DNA of 64,000 nt from an uncultured Clostridia bacterium (lineage in GTDB: Bacteria > Bacillota > Clostridia > Christensenellales > Borkfalkiaceae). The stretch is taken from the NCBI GenBank assembly GCA_944338165.1, contig CALVLN010000003.1:62001-126000 (forward strand), given 5' to 3'. The position numbers and the translations under genes are program-made. Within the stretch, counting starts at the first letter, position 1, and each line of letters starts with the position of its first letter. Below, piece by piece: positions 1 to 8,245 of this stretch. Under the pieces are notes generated by a model. It had not been told where the DNA came from and searched no databases. It saw nothing but the letters and a program-made list of their open reading frames with translations.

Positions 1-467
1 CCCCCGTATAGCTGAGCGTCGCAACGCTGTACTGATCGGTGATCTCAAAGAGATGTTTGACGCTGTTGTTGAGCAGCATGCCGCACAGGTCGTTGACGGC
101 GAGCTCCTGCGGGTTGATGACTTCGTCCGCTCCCAGGCGGAGGAAGATCTTCTTCATGCTCTCGTCTTCGGCGCGGGCAGTCAGCTTCTTTACGCCGAGC
201 TCCTTCAAAAGCACGGTGATCAGGATGGAGACCGCCGAATTTTTCATGGTCAGAATGACGTGATTGACGTCGGTAAGGCCGAGTTTTTTCAGCGTTTCTT
301 CCTGGGTGCAGTCGCAGCAGAACGCCTGCGGGATGAACTCCGCGACCATGGCGACGCGCTCCTCCGAGATGTCGAGCGCAAGCACGTTCGCCCCCTGATC
401 GTTGAGTTCGCGGCAAAGATGCCTGCCGAAAGAGCCGAGTCCGATAACTGCAAAATCTTTTTTCATA
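1..467 (-). CDS. ktrA: Ktr/Trk potassium uptake regulatory subunit (partial, C-terminus off the window)
   Basis: This is the cytoplasmic NAD/ATP-binding gating subunit of a Ktr-type K+ channel. Translating the minus strand from the ATG at 467 gives MKKDFAVIGLGSFGRHL, a Rossmann fold with the GxGxxG nucleotide loop typical of RCK_N (TrkA-N) domains, then an acidic LALDISEE strand end that usually holds the ribose of NAD. The frame stays open to base 1, so about 155 residues are visible and the RCK_C domain is missing. It starts 20 nt after the stop of the channel subunit gene, so the two are surely co-transcribed. The family assignment is firm; ktrA rather than ktrC is a choice of convenience. 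Confidence 0.93.
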
Positions 468-487
468 TACTCCTCGTATTTGGATGG

Positions 488-1795
488 TTATCCTACCAGA
501 ATTTCTGCGGGTGCACAGCGGATGGTCTCATCGTCGCCGCGGTTCCACCGCTTGCGCAGTACCATGAGAGCCGTGATGAATCCGATGCGGCCGATGTACA
601 TCGAAAGGCAGAGGATGACTTTGCTGCCGACGGAAAGATCCGCCGTGATGCCTGCCGAAAGCCCGACGTTCGCAAACGCCGAGATCGTCTCGAAAAAGAC
701 GTGAGCCGTCGAATATTCGGGGTCGAGCGCGCAGATGCTGGTGCCGGCGACGAAGACGCAGGCAGCGGCAAACAGCGTGATGAGCATACAGCGGGCAACG
801 AGGTCCTTGCCGATGCTTCTGTGGAAGATGACGACGGGCTTGCCGCGTACAAAGGCGATCGCGGCGGCGCAGACGATGAAAAAGGTCGTACATTTGATGC
901 CGCCGCCCGTCGACGCGGGCCCCGCGCCGATGAACATGAGGAAATCGGCGAGCAGGATGGACGCATTGCTCCACTGGGACAGATCGACCGACGTAAAGCC
1001 GCAGGTACGCGTCATGGCGCTCATGAAAAAGGCGTTGAGGAAGTCGATCTTCCCGAGCTCGGAGAGCAGGAAGCCGACCGTACCCAGCGTCAGAAGGCCC
1101 GCCGTGATGCAGAGTACGAGTTTGGTATGCTCGGCAAGCCGCTTGCGGCGGCGGATGGTGAAGATATCGTTGATCACGAGGAACCCGAGCCCGCCCACGA
1201 TGGTCAGAAATGCCGTGTTGAGAAGCAGCAGCGCGTTGTCGTCAAATGCGATCAGGCTGGTGGCGCCGAAGAGGTCGAATCCCGCGTTGTTGAACGCCGA
1301 GATCGACTGAAAGGCGGAATATCCGACGAGTTGGATCCCCGAATAGTCGCCGCAAAGGGCGATGAGATTGATGCAGAAGCCGATCCCCTCCGCGATGAAG
1401 GAGATGGCGATGGCGCGGAAGAGAAATTTGCGGAAGTCGATGTGCTGGGCGCTACCGAGCGTTTCCTGCACGAGGAATTTTTCCGAAATGCCGAGTTTTA
1501 CGCCGAGCAGCGCAAATACCGCCATGGCGACGGTGGTAAAGCCGAGCCCGCCGATCTGAATGAGCAGCGCGATGACGATCTTGCCGAAGGGCGTGAATAC
1601 CGTCTGCAGCGTCACCGACGAGAGCCCCGTGATGCAGACGGCGCTCGTGGAGACGAACAGCGCGTCGATGTAGGCGATGGGCTGCTGCAGGGAAATGGGC
1701 AGCATCAAAATGCCGCTTCCGAGCAGGATGACCGCCGCAAACCCGATCACGATGTAAAGATACGGGGAACGATTGATAAAGTTAGAGCGCTTCAT
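488..1795 (-). CDS. ktrB: KtrB/TrkH-family potassium channel subunit
   Basis: A 435-residue membrane protein forming the ion pathway of the Ktr potassium uptake system. The four pore-loop repeats that define the TrkH/KtrB superfamily can be seen: STSAVCITGLS near residue 50, SAFNNAGFDLF near 165, MTRTCGFTSVDL near 270 and ISAFANVGLSAG near 385, each with the selectivity-filter glycine. Hydrophobic helices flank each loop. Length matches KtrB rather than the longer TrkH. It lies directly upstream of ktrA in one minus-strand unit, with the two CobW-type GTPase genes upstream. Confidence 0.95.
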   Translation of the reverse strand: MKRSNFINRSPYLYIVIGFAAVILLGSGILMLPISLQQPIAYIDALFVSTSAVCITGLSSVTLQTVFTPFGKIVIALLIQIGGLGFTTVAMAVFALLGVKLGISEKFLVQETLGSAQHIDFRKFLFRAIAISFIAEGIGFCINLIALCGDYSGIQLVGYSAFQSISAFNNAGFDLFGATSLIAFDDNALLLLNTAFLTIVGGLGFLVINDIFTIRRRKRLAEHTKLVLCITAGLLTLGTVGFLLSELGKIDFLNAFFMSAMTRTCGFTSVDLSQWSNASILLADFLMFIGAGPASTGGGIKCTTFFIVCAAAIAFVRGKPVVIFHRSIGKDLVARCMLITLFAAACVFVAGTSICALDPEYSTAHVFFETISAFANVGLSAGITADLSVGSKVILCLSMYIGRIGFITALMVLRKRWNRGDDETIRCAPAEILVG

Positions 1796-1817
1796 ACAAA
1801 AAAGAGTTCCTTTTTCA

Positions 1818-2759
1818 TCAATAGAACGTCGCTAGTTCCTGTTCGGGCGGCTGAGAGCGTGCGATCTCCAGCACCTTGAGCACCGGCCCGTTTTGTTGGT
1901 AGACGTGATGATATTCGATGTCGATGCGCGCCGTGAGCGTCACCCAGTCGCGCGTCTTTAAGGGGAGCGCGCCGTCATACAGGCATACGACGCCGCTGTA
2001 GGTGATATCCGCCTCGCAGCAGGTCATGATATGCCTGCCCACGACGATGGTCCCCGGCTTCAAGCGTTTATCCGTCGCCACAAGGCCCTTAAAGCGAACC
2101 GTCTTCCCGGCGTACTTTTGCATGTCTTCCATGAGGTCGCGGTAAAAAAATGCATAGTCGCGGTCCTCAATGGTGATGACGGGCGCATCGATGTCGTACG
2201 GGAGCGGATCTTCGATGTCGTCGTAAACCGCCCTTCCGCCCGCGTATTCGTAGACGATGTCCGGGCGGCGGGAAACGCCGCGCACGATCTTATGGAATGC
2301 CTCGCGGTCGTATTCGTCGCGGAAGCGGTTGAATACGACGAGGTCGGCGTATTGGATCTTATCGAATACGAGCTGCCGCATGTTGCGGTTGTATGCAAGG
2401 AAGGTGGACGAATCGAAAAAGGTCATGACCTGGTTGATCATCCAGCCGTCCGGCATCGCCTCAAATAGCGCATTGAGCTCCTGCATCCCGTTGAATTCCA
2501 CGAGGATGCGGTCCGGATCGTGCTTGCGCTGGGCGGACGAGAGCGCTTCCGGGGAAAGCTCTTCGATGGCTTCGACGGCGTATTTCTTCACCGCAAACCG
2601 GGAAGGATCGTATTCTTCTTCCCCCTCCTCACAGACGAGGAGAAGCGTCTTTTCGCCCGAATCGAAGCGTTCGTCCTCCATGGTCTCCTGGATGAACTTG
2701 GTCTTGCCCGATTCGAGGAAACCGAGAAACAGATAGACGGGAATTTCTTTTTCTTGCAT
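1818..2759 (-). CDS. CobW-type GTPase with a C-terminal YcgQ/DUF1980-like domain
   Basis: A 313-residue protein. The N-terminus carries a P-loop, GFLESGKTKF (residues about 12-21), of the CobW/HypB/UreG G3E GTPase type, and residues to about 190 follow that fold, although the CxCC metal motif of the neighbouring paralogue is absent. Residues about 205-300 are different: RFKGLV...GRHIMTCCEADI...DWVTLTARI resembles the C-terminal domain of B. subtilis YcgQ (TIGR03943/DUF1980), which has an R-x-x-x-x-CC-x-AD signature. The gene starts 4 nt past the stop of the other GTPase gene with no clear ribosome site of its own, so translational coupling is likely. The role is probably metal allocation, perhaps zinc; that is inferred from the family. 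Confidence 0.8.
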   Translation of the reverse strand: MQEKEIPVYLFLGFLESGKTKFIQETMEDERFDSGEKTLLLVCEEGEEEYDPSRFAVKKYAVEAIEELSPEALSSAQRKHDPDRILVEFNGMQELNALFEAMPDGWMINQVMTFFDSSTFLAYNRNMRQLVFDKIQYADLVVFNRFRDEYDREAFHKIVRGVSRRPDIVYEYAGGRAVYDDIEDPLPYDIDAPVITIEDRDYAFFYRDLMEDMQKYAGKTVRFKGLVATDKRLKPGTIVVGRHIMTCCEADITYSGVVCLYDGALPLKTRDWVTLTARIDIEYHHVYQQNGPVLKVLEIARSQPPEQELATFY

Positions 2760-2763
2760 ACGA

Positions 2764-3906
2764 TCAGTTCAGAAACAGCGCTTTGAGCGCCTCTTCGTCG
2801 AGACCGCAGCCGATGACGCACAGCCTCCCCGTGACCTGCGGCGCACCCGTGCGGACATCCGCTTCTTCGGGCACGTAATCAAAGTAATACCAGGTATCGC
2901 CGCCGTCCACGATGCCCTTTGCGCGGAGCACCGTGCCGTATTTGCCGCTGTCGAGTGCGGAAAGCCGCTCATCCAGCATTTCCTTGGTGAAGCGGCGGCT
3001 CGTCTCTACGCCCCAGCTCGTGAACACCTCATCCGCGTGGTGGTGATGATGCTCCCCTTCGTGATGGTGGCAGCACTCCCCCTCATGATGATGGTGGTGG
3101 CACTCGCCTTCTTCCCCTTCATGATGGTGGTGATGGCATTCGCCCTCTTCCCCTTCATGATGGTGGTGATGACATTCGCCCTCTTCCCCTTCATGATGGT
3201 GGTGATGACATTCGCCCTCTTCTTCGTCGTGATGATGGCAGCATTCCCCGTGGTGATGTTCGTGTGCGTGCTCTTCCATTGCCTCGGCGGCGAGCTTTGC
3301 AAGCTCCGCGTTCAGGCTGTCCGTTTGCTGCATGGCGCGCAGGATATCCTTGCCGTCAAGCTTATCCCAAGGCGTGGTCACGATGGTGACGGGCGTATGC
3401 TCGCGCAGGAGCGCGACCGCCTGCTCCGTCTTTTCCGCCGCGCCGTCCGTATGCGAGAGGACGATGCAGCTGGCATTCTCCACCTGATCGAGGAAAAATT
3501 CGCCGAAATTCTTCAGATACATCCTGCACTTCTTGGCGTCGACCACCGTGCAAAAGGCATCGAGGCGGGAGTTGGGCACGCCGGCGCGGCTGACTGCTTT
3601 GATGACGTCGGAAAGTTTGCCGACCCCGGAAGGCTCGATGAGGATGCGGTCGGGAGCATATTTTGCCGCCACTTCCACGAGCGCCTTGGCGAAATCGCCG
3701 ACCAGCGAACAGCAGATGCAGCCGGAGTTCATCTCCGTGATCTCGATGCCCGCTTCCTGCAGAAAGCCACCGTCGACGCCGATCTCGCCGAACTCATTCT
3801 CGATGAGGACGACCTTTTCGCCTGCATACGCTTCTTGAATGAGTTTTTTGATGAGCGTCGTCTTCCCGGCGCCCAAAAAGCCTGAAAAAATATCGATTTT
3901 GATCAT
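2764..3906 (-). CDS. CobW-family metallochaperone GTPase with His-rich repeat array
   Basis: A 380-residue G3E-family GTPase. It opens MIKIDIFSGFLGAGKTTLIK with a perfect Walker A, then ENEFGE and the metal-binding GCICCS motif (CxCC, residue about 64), as in ZNG1/CobW/YciC metallochaperones. Residues about 210-290 are a low-complexity insert of repeated HHHHHEGEEGEC blocks, which could bind many Zn, Ni or Co ions. A CobW_C domain (EVFTSWGVETSRRF onward) closes the protein. The start has a good GGAGG site at a short distance. It heads a pair with the downstream CobW paralogue and follows the M29 aminopeptidase. The family is certain; the metal is not known. Confidence 0.92.
   Translation of the reverse strand: MIKIDIFSGFLGAGKTTLIKKLIQEAYAGEKVVLIENEFGEIGVDGGFLQEAGIEITEMNSGCICCSLVGDFAKALVEVAAKYAPDRILIEPSGVGKLSDVIKAVSRAGVPNSRLDAFCTVVDAKKCRMYLKNFGEFFLDQVENASCIVLSHTDGAAEKTEQAVALLREHTPVTIVTTPWDKLDGKDILRAMQQTDSLNAELAKLAAEAMEEHAHEHHHGECCHHHDEEEGECHHHHHEGEEGECHHHHHEGEEGECHHHHHEGEEGECHHHHHEGECCHHHEGEHHHHHADEVFTSWGVETSRRFTKEMLDERLSALDSGKYGTVLRAKGIVDGGDTWYYFDYVPEEADVRTGAPQVTGRLCVIGCGLDEEALKALFLN
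3111..3218 (-). repeat. 36-bp coding tandem repeat (His/Glu/Cys-rich block)
   Basis: Three near-identical 36-bp units start at 3111, 3147 and 3183, with degenerate copies on both sides (about 3053-3260). Each unit encodes twelve residues of HHHHHEGEEGEC type inside the CobW GTPase. Only a G/A change separates the first unit from the other two, which points to recent slippage or unequal exchange. Confidence 0.93.
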
Positions 3907-3963
3907 ATCCGGTTTGCCTCCGGCGGACCTTGTCGCCTGAAAAGATCCGCCAGGAAATGTCAG

Positions 3964-5196
3964 TTAAAATGCCCAGTTGCCGTCGCGGAAGATCTCCACG
4001 CGGTCACCCGTCTTGGTGATGCCGACGATCGTGAGATCTTTGGCGCCGATCATAAAATCAACGTGGATGATGCTGTCGTTGACGCCCATTTCGGTGAGCT
4101 GCTGTTTGGTGAGATCCTCATAGCCGCGGATGCAGTTGGTGAAGCCGTGGCCGAGCGCCAGATGGCAGCTCGCGTTCTCGTCAAACAGCGTGTTGTAAAA
4201 GAGGATGCCCGCGTTGTTGATGGGAGAATCGTAAGCGATGAGCGCGCATTCGCCGAGCATGCAAGCTCCTTCGTCCATCTTTACCATTTTCTCCAGCAGT
4301 TCCTGGTTTTTCTTGGCCTTGACTTCCACCACTTTGCCGCCCGAAAAGCGCACGGAGAAATCCTCAATGAGCTCGCCCTGATAGGAAAGCGGCTTGGTGG
4401 CGTAGACGATGCCCTCCGCATCCCCCGCCTTGGGAGAGATGAAGATCTCTTCGGAAGGAATGTTGGGGTTGTAATATCTGCCGGAGAGCGATTCTTCGCC
4501 CCCGCCCATGAACTGCGCCTGCGGAATGAGCCCGACGCGGAAATCGGTGCCGTTGGAAGACTTATATTCAAGCGCAACCAGCCCGAGGCGGTTGAGATAA
4601 TCGCAGCGGGCGCCGATCTCATCGTTATGGCGCGCCCATTCGCGCACGGGATCGGGACCGTCGGCACGCGACGCCGCGAGGATGGCGTCCCAAAGCTTCT
4701 CCACCGCCTGATTGACGGTGAGCCCGGGGAATACCTTTTTCGCCCACTTTTTGCCCGGAACGGCGGCGATGCACCACTGGTACTTGTTTTCCATATCGTC
4801 GCGGTACGGTTTGATGACCTTCATGCGCTCGGCACGGACCTCGCTCATCTTGCCCTGATCGATGCCGGCAAGTCCGTCCGGATCCTCCGATTCAAGGTAC
4901 AGCATGGCGGGAAGTTCCTTCTTCCTGAGTTCCAGCTTTTCCACCTCCCACTTCTGCAGGCGGGAAAGGATCTGCGTCTTGACATATTTATAATGCAGCT
5001 TCTGCAGCGGCTGGTGGCTCCACTCCACCGTGACTTCGCCCGCACCCGCGCGATAAAGTTCCTCCACGACCATCTCCACGAATTCGGGCTGGTCGAGCTG
5101 AGCGGATACGATGACCCATTGACCTTTCTTGACGTTGAGCCCCGTCTTGGCGAGCAGTTTCGCGTAACGGCGCAGCTGAAGTTTGTTCACGATCAT
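3964..5196 (-). CDS. M29-family aminopeptidase (AmpS/PepS type)
   Basis: A 410-residue cytoplasmic metallo-aminopeptidase. The N-terminal LRRYAKLLAKTGLNVKKGQWV is the usual opening of family M29 (aminopeptidase T/PepS). Later landmarks fit the co-catalytic metal site region: SNGTDFRVGL, FISPKAGDAEG, GECALIAYDSPINNAG, LGHGFTNCIRG and HVDFMIGAKDL near the C-terminus. Length matches the family. A good promoter lies just upstream (5233-5261). Its likely task is trimming peptides for nutrition or turnover. It may lead the transcript that continues into the CobW genes, as no strong terminator follows. Confidence 0.93.
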   Translation of the reverse strand: MIVNKLQLRRYAKLLAKTGLNVKKGQWVIVSAQLDQPEFVEMVVEELYRAGAGEVTVEWSHQPLQKLHYKYVKTQILSRLQKWEVEKLELRKKELPAMLYLESEDPDGLAGIDQGKMSEVRAERMKVIKPYRDDMENKYQWCIAAVPGKKWAKKVFPGLTVNQAVEKLWDAILAASRADGPDPVREWARHNDEIGARCDYLNRLGLVALEYKSSNGTDFRVGLIPQAQFMGGGEESLSGRYYNPNIPSEEIFISPKAGDAEGIVYATKPLSYQGELIEDFSVRFSGGKVVEVKAKKNQELLEKMVKMDEGACMLGECALIAYDSPINNAGILFYNTLFDENASCHLALGHGFTNCIRGYEDLTKQQLTEMGVNDSIIHVDFMIGAKDLTIVGITKTGDRVEIFRDGNWAF

Positions 5197-5232
5197 TTCC
5201 TCCTTTGAAACGGTCCCGTTTCACACGAACCT

Positions 5233-5261
5233 ATTATATATCATTTGTCTGCGTTCGTCAA
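5233..5261 (-). promoter_or_regulatory. SigA-type promoter for the M29 aminopeptidase
   Basis: On the minus strand TTGACG (5256-5261) and TATAAT (5233-5238) are 17 bp apart, 37 bp before the aminopeptidase start. Confidence 0.75.
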
Positions 5262-5298
5262 ACCTTTCGCTTGATTTTATGCAAAGATTGCCAAAAAC

Positions 5299-5327
5299 AA
5301 AAAAAACGGCAAATCTGCCGTTTTTTT
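5299..5327 (-). terminator. Intrinsic terminator after nrdG
   Basis: Stem ACGGCA/TGCCGT with a four-base loop, followed on the minus strand by eight T. It starts five bases after the nrdG stop codon. Confidence 0.85.
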
Positions 5328-5329
5328 GA

Positions 5330-5348
5330 TATTATGCCAGGTATAATA
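5330..5348 (-). repeat. Dispersed 19-bp palindrome, copy A
   Basis: TATTATGCCAGGTATAATA is a perfect 9-1-9 palindrome overlapping the nrdG stop codon and followed on the plus strand by CTATG. It is a sequence variant of the palindrome found at 28282, 37277, 41917, 49675 and 53020. Confidence 0.6.
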
Positions 5349-5856
5349 CTATGCTTCCGCTCTCCAAACTGCGTTTGACGTCGATGACGCGCTGGTTGGA
5401 AGAGCCGCGGAAGATGAGGCGGATGTCTTTGAGCTCCTCCACGAAGCGGCCGTCCACCAAAACGTCGAGCATGGAGAGAAATTTTGCCGTCACCTCGCAA
5501 TCCGCCTGCTTTTCCCGGATGTGCCCGTCCGGAGAAAAGGTATAGCCCGTAAAACACCAGATATCCTTCTGAGGCAGGCGCGCGCGCACCTTTTCGAGGA
5601 ACGGCACGAGGGCGCGCTGGTTCTCCGGCTCAAACGGGTCGCCGCCGAGAAGCGTGAGCCCGCGAATGTAACCGGGAGAAAGCGACTCGATGATCGACTC
5701 CTCCACCTCTTCCGTAAAGGGGTTCCCGTAATCGAAATCCCAGGCGATCTGGTTGAAGCAATTTTTGCAATGCCGCCTGCAACCGGAAACGAAGAGGGAG
5801 ACGCGTACTCCCTCTCCGTTGGCGATGTCGGTGCGTTTGATCTCCGCGTAATTCAT
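5332..5856 (-). CDS. nrdG: Anaerobic ribonucleotide reductase activating enzyme (radical SAM)
   Basis: A 174-residue radical-SAM activase that installs the glycyl radical on NrdD using a 4Fe-4S cluster and S-adenosylmethionine. The cluster motif reads CRRHCKNC (Cx3Cx2C, residues about 26-33) within FVSGCRRHCKNCFNQ, then LLGGDPF for SAM binding. The start lies one base past the nrdD stop, so the two proteins are made from one message in a coupled way. The stop codon overlaps a palindromic element and a strong terminator follows. Confidence 0.97.
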   Translation of the reverse strand: MNYAEIKRTDIANGEGVRVSLFVSGCRRHCKNCFNQIAWDFDYGNPFTEEVEESIIESLSPGYIRGLTLLGGDPFEPENQRALVPFLEKVRARLPQKDIWCFTGYTFSPDGHIREKQADCEVTAKFLSMLDVLVDGRFVEELKDIRLIFRGSSNQRVIDVKRSLESGSIVLYLA

Positions 5857-5857
5857 A

Positions 5858-8026
5858 TCAAAGGTGCAGGACCCTGTCGCGGATCTCCTGCGTGCGGCCC
5901 TGGTTCCAGAACTGCGTGCCGATATAACCGCAGGTACGGCGCGCGACGTTCATCTTGGTCTGATCGCGGTTGTGGCAGTGCGGGCATTCCCAGAGCAGCT
6001 TGCCGTCCTCTTCCACGATCTGGATCTCCCCGTCGTAACCGCAGACCTGGCAATAATCGCTCTTGGTGTTCAGCTCGGCATACATGATGTTATCGTAGAT
6101 GAACTGCATGACGGCGAGCACGGCGGGAATGTTGTTCTGCATATTGGGCACTTCCACGTAGGAGATGGCGCCGCCCGGCGAGAGCTGCTGGAATTCGCTC
6201 TCGAATTTGAGCTTGGTGAAGGCGTCGATCTTTTCGGAAACGTGCACGTGATAGCTGTTGGTGATGTAGTTTTTGTCCGTCACGCCCTTGATGATGCCGA
6301 AACGTTTCTGCAGCGCCTTGGCAAACTTGTAGGTCGTGCTCTCGAGCGGCGTGCCGTAGAGCGAGAAGTCGATGTGTTCCTTTTCCTTCCATTCTTTGCA
6401 CTTGTCGTTCATGTGCTGCATGACGGCGAGCGCGAACGGTTTCGCCTCATCGTCCGTATGCGATTTGCCCGTCATGTACATCGTACACTCATAGAGCCCC
6501 GCATAGCCGAGCGAAATGGTGGAATATCCGCCGTACAGAAGCTTGTCGATGGTCTCCCCCTTCTTGAGACGCGCCAGAGCGCCGTACTGCCAGAGGATGG
6601 GCGCCGCATCGGAGAGCGTACCCTTGAGGCGGTTGTGGCGGCACATGAGCGCGCGGTAGCAAAGTTCCAGCCGCTCGTCGAAGATCTTCCAGAATTTATC
6701 CGTATCGCCGCCCGAAGAGAGCGCGACGTCCACGAGGTTGATGGTGACGACGCCCTGGTTGAATCTGCCGTAATACTTGGGTTTGCCGTTTTCGTCGACG
6801 TACGGTGTGAGGAAGCTGCGGCACCCCATGCAGGTATAACAATGCCCCTCGCCGTTCTTGTCGACTTTGTATTTGAGCATCATTTTTTCGGAGATATAGT
6901 CGGGTACCATGCGCTTTGCCGTACATTTTGCGGCAAGTTCGGTGAGATACCAATATCTGGACCCCTCGCGGATGTTGTCCTCTTCCAGGACGTAGATGAG
7001 CTTGGGGAAGGCGGGCGTGATCCAGACGCCGGATTCGTTCTTGACGCCCTGGATGCGCTGTTTGAGCGTTTCTTCGATGATGAGGGCAAGATCGCTGCGT
7101 TCCTGCTCGCTGCGCGCTTCGCCCAGGTACATGAACACGGTGACGAATGGCGCCTGGCCGTTGGTCGTCAGAAGCGTGACCACCTGATACTGTATGGTCT
7201 GGATGCCCTTGCGGATCTCATCCCGCAGGCGCTTTTCCGTGATGGCGGCGATGCGTTCCTCGGGGACGTCCGTCCCCGCAAATTCCTCGCAGACGTCTCT
7301 GTAGATCTTTTCGCGGGAGACCTGGACGAAGGGCGCGAGGTGCGTCAGGGAAATGCTCTGCCCGCCGTACTGGGACGAGGCGACTTGGGCGATGATCTGC
7401 GTGGCGATGTTGCAGGCCGTGGAGAAGGAATGCGGCTTTTCGATGAGCGTGCCGGAAATGACCGTGCCGTTCTGCAGCATGTCTTCAAGGTTGACGAGAT
7501 CGCAGTTGTGCATGTGCTGCGCGAAATAGTCGGCGTCGTGGAAGTGGATGAGCCCCTCGTCATGCGCCTCGACGATGTCGGGCGGCAGCAGGATCCTGCG
7601 CGTGAGGTCTTTGGAGACTTCCCCCGCCATATAGTCGCGCTGGACGGAATTCACCGTCGGGTTCTTGTTGGAGTTTTCCTGCTTGACTTCCTCATTGTTG
7701 CACTCGATGAGGCTGAGGATCTGCGCGTCCGTGGTGTTGGAATTGCGGACGAGCGCGCGCGTATAGCGGTACGTGATATACTTGCGCGCCACGGCAAACG
7801 CCTTCTGGTCCATGATCTGGTTTTCCACAAGGTCCTGGATCTCCTCCACGTTGACCGCGCGGTTGAGGTCCCCCGCAAGCGCGGTGACCTTTTTGGCGAT
7901 GAGCCGGATCTGTTCCTCGCTCAGACGGTTGTCCTCGCTGACCTCGTTGTTCGCCTTGCGGATCGCGTTGACGATCTTCTCGATATCGAATGCGACTTCG
8001 ACTCCGCTTCTTTTGATGATCTTCAT
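5858..8026 (-). CDS. nrdD: Anaerobic ribonucleoside-triphosphate reductase (class III)
   Basis: A 722-residue oxygen-sensitive glycyl-radical enzyme that makes dNTPs from NTPs. It opens with an ATP-cone (MKIIKRSGVEVAFDIEKI, residues 1-95) for allosteric control. The substrate-domain landmarks HMHNCDLVNLEDML (about residue 168) and CYTCMGCRSF (about 395) follow. The C-terminus has a four-Cys zinc site (CQVCGYDGE...CPHCHN) and the radical loop RTCGYIGTQFW about 25 residues from the end. The start has a strong AAGGAGG site. No aerobic class Ia/Ib genes are in the window, which fits an anaerobe. Two NrdR boxes sit upstream of its promoter. Confidence 0.98.
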   Translation of the reverse strand: MKIIKRSGVEVAFDIEKIVNAIRKANNEVSEDNRLSEEQIRLIAKKVTALAGDLNRAVNVEEIQDLVENQIMDQKAFAVARKYITYRYTRALVRNSNTTDAQILSLIECNNEEVKQENSNKNPTVNSVQRDYMAGEVSKDLTRRILLPPDIVEAHDEGLIHFHDADYFAQHMHNCDLVNLEDMLQNGTVISGTLIEKPHSFSTACNIATQIIAQVASSQYGGQSISLTHLAPFVQVSREKIYRDVCEEFAGTDVPEERIAAITEKRLRDEIRKGIQTIQYQVVTLLTTNGQAPFVTVFMYLGEARSEQERSDLALIIEETLKQRIQGVKNESGVWITPAFPKLIYVLEEDNIREGSRYWYLTELAAKCTAKRMVPDYISEKMMLKYKVDKNGEGHCYTCMGCRSFLTPYVDENGKPKYYGRFNQGVVTINLVDVALSSGGDTDKFWKIFDERLELCYRALMCRHNRLKGTLSDAAPILWQYGALARLKKGETIDKLLYGGYSTISLGYAGLYECTMYMTGKSHTDDEAKPFALAVMQHMNDKCKEWKEKEHIDFSLYGTPLESTTYKFAKALQKRFGIIKGVTDKNYITNSYHVHVSEKIDAFTKLKFESEFQQLSPGGAISYVEVPNMQNNIPAVLAVMQFIYDNIMYAELNTKSDYCQVCGYDGEIQIVEEDGKLLWECPHCHNRDQTKMNVARRTCGYIGTQFWNQGRTQEIRDRVLHL

Positions 8027-8095
8027 AACCTGCCTCCTTTCCCCCTTATGCGCCCTTCCGCGAAAAAAAGAGCGCCCCTTGGAAGGAACGCTTAT

Positions 8096-8124
8096 ACTAT
8101 ACTACATCTTGTGGGATTTGTCAA
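8096..8124 (-). promoter_or_regulatory. SigA-type promoter for nrdDG
   Basis: On the minus strand TTGACA (8119-8124) and TATAGT (8096-8101) are separated by exactly 17 bp. The predicted start site gives a leader of about 60 nt before nrdD. Confidence 0.85.
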
Positions 8125-8131
8125 TACTTTT

Positions 8132-8179
8132 CTACAATATTTTGGGATAAAATATTTTTGACGGCACAAGATATTGTGT
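8132..8179 (-). promoter_or_regulatory. Pair of NrdR boxes upstream of nrdDG
   Basis: The minus-strand 16-mer ACACAATATCTTGTGC (8164-8179) is close to the NrdR consensus ACACWATATATWGTGT. A weaker partner, TCCCAAAATATTGTAG, lies at 8132-8147. Their centres are 32 bp apart, three helical turns, as expected for the tandem boxes bound by the Zn-ribbon/ATP-cone repressor NrdR. They sit just upstream of the -35 element. Confidence 0.75.
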
Positions 8180-8245
8180 CAAAGCAAAAACCTGCGCATT
8201 TGCTTGCGTGAAACAAATGGCGCAAAAAGTTACACGCGCAAACGC

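Noticed and set aside
53..1879. A 608-codon open frame on the plus strand opposite ktrB and its neighbours
   Set aside because: It is rich in Arg, Asp and Glu without domain patterns and lies exactly opposite strong ktrB homology; GC-rich DNA leaves such antisense frames open by chance.
3053..3260. The His-rich repeat array as a CRISPR
   Set aside because: Units are contiguous without spacers and stay in frame within a CobW gene.
5864..8161. A 765-codon plus-strand frame opposite nrdD
   Set aside because: Same kind of shadow: no ribosome site, no motif, and the opposite strand encodes a clear NrdD.
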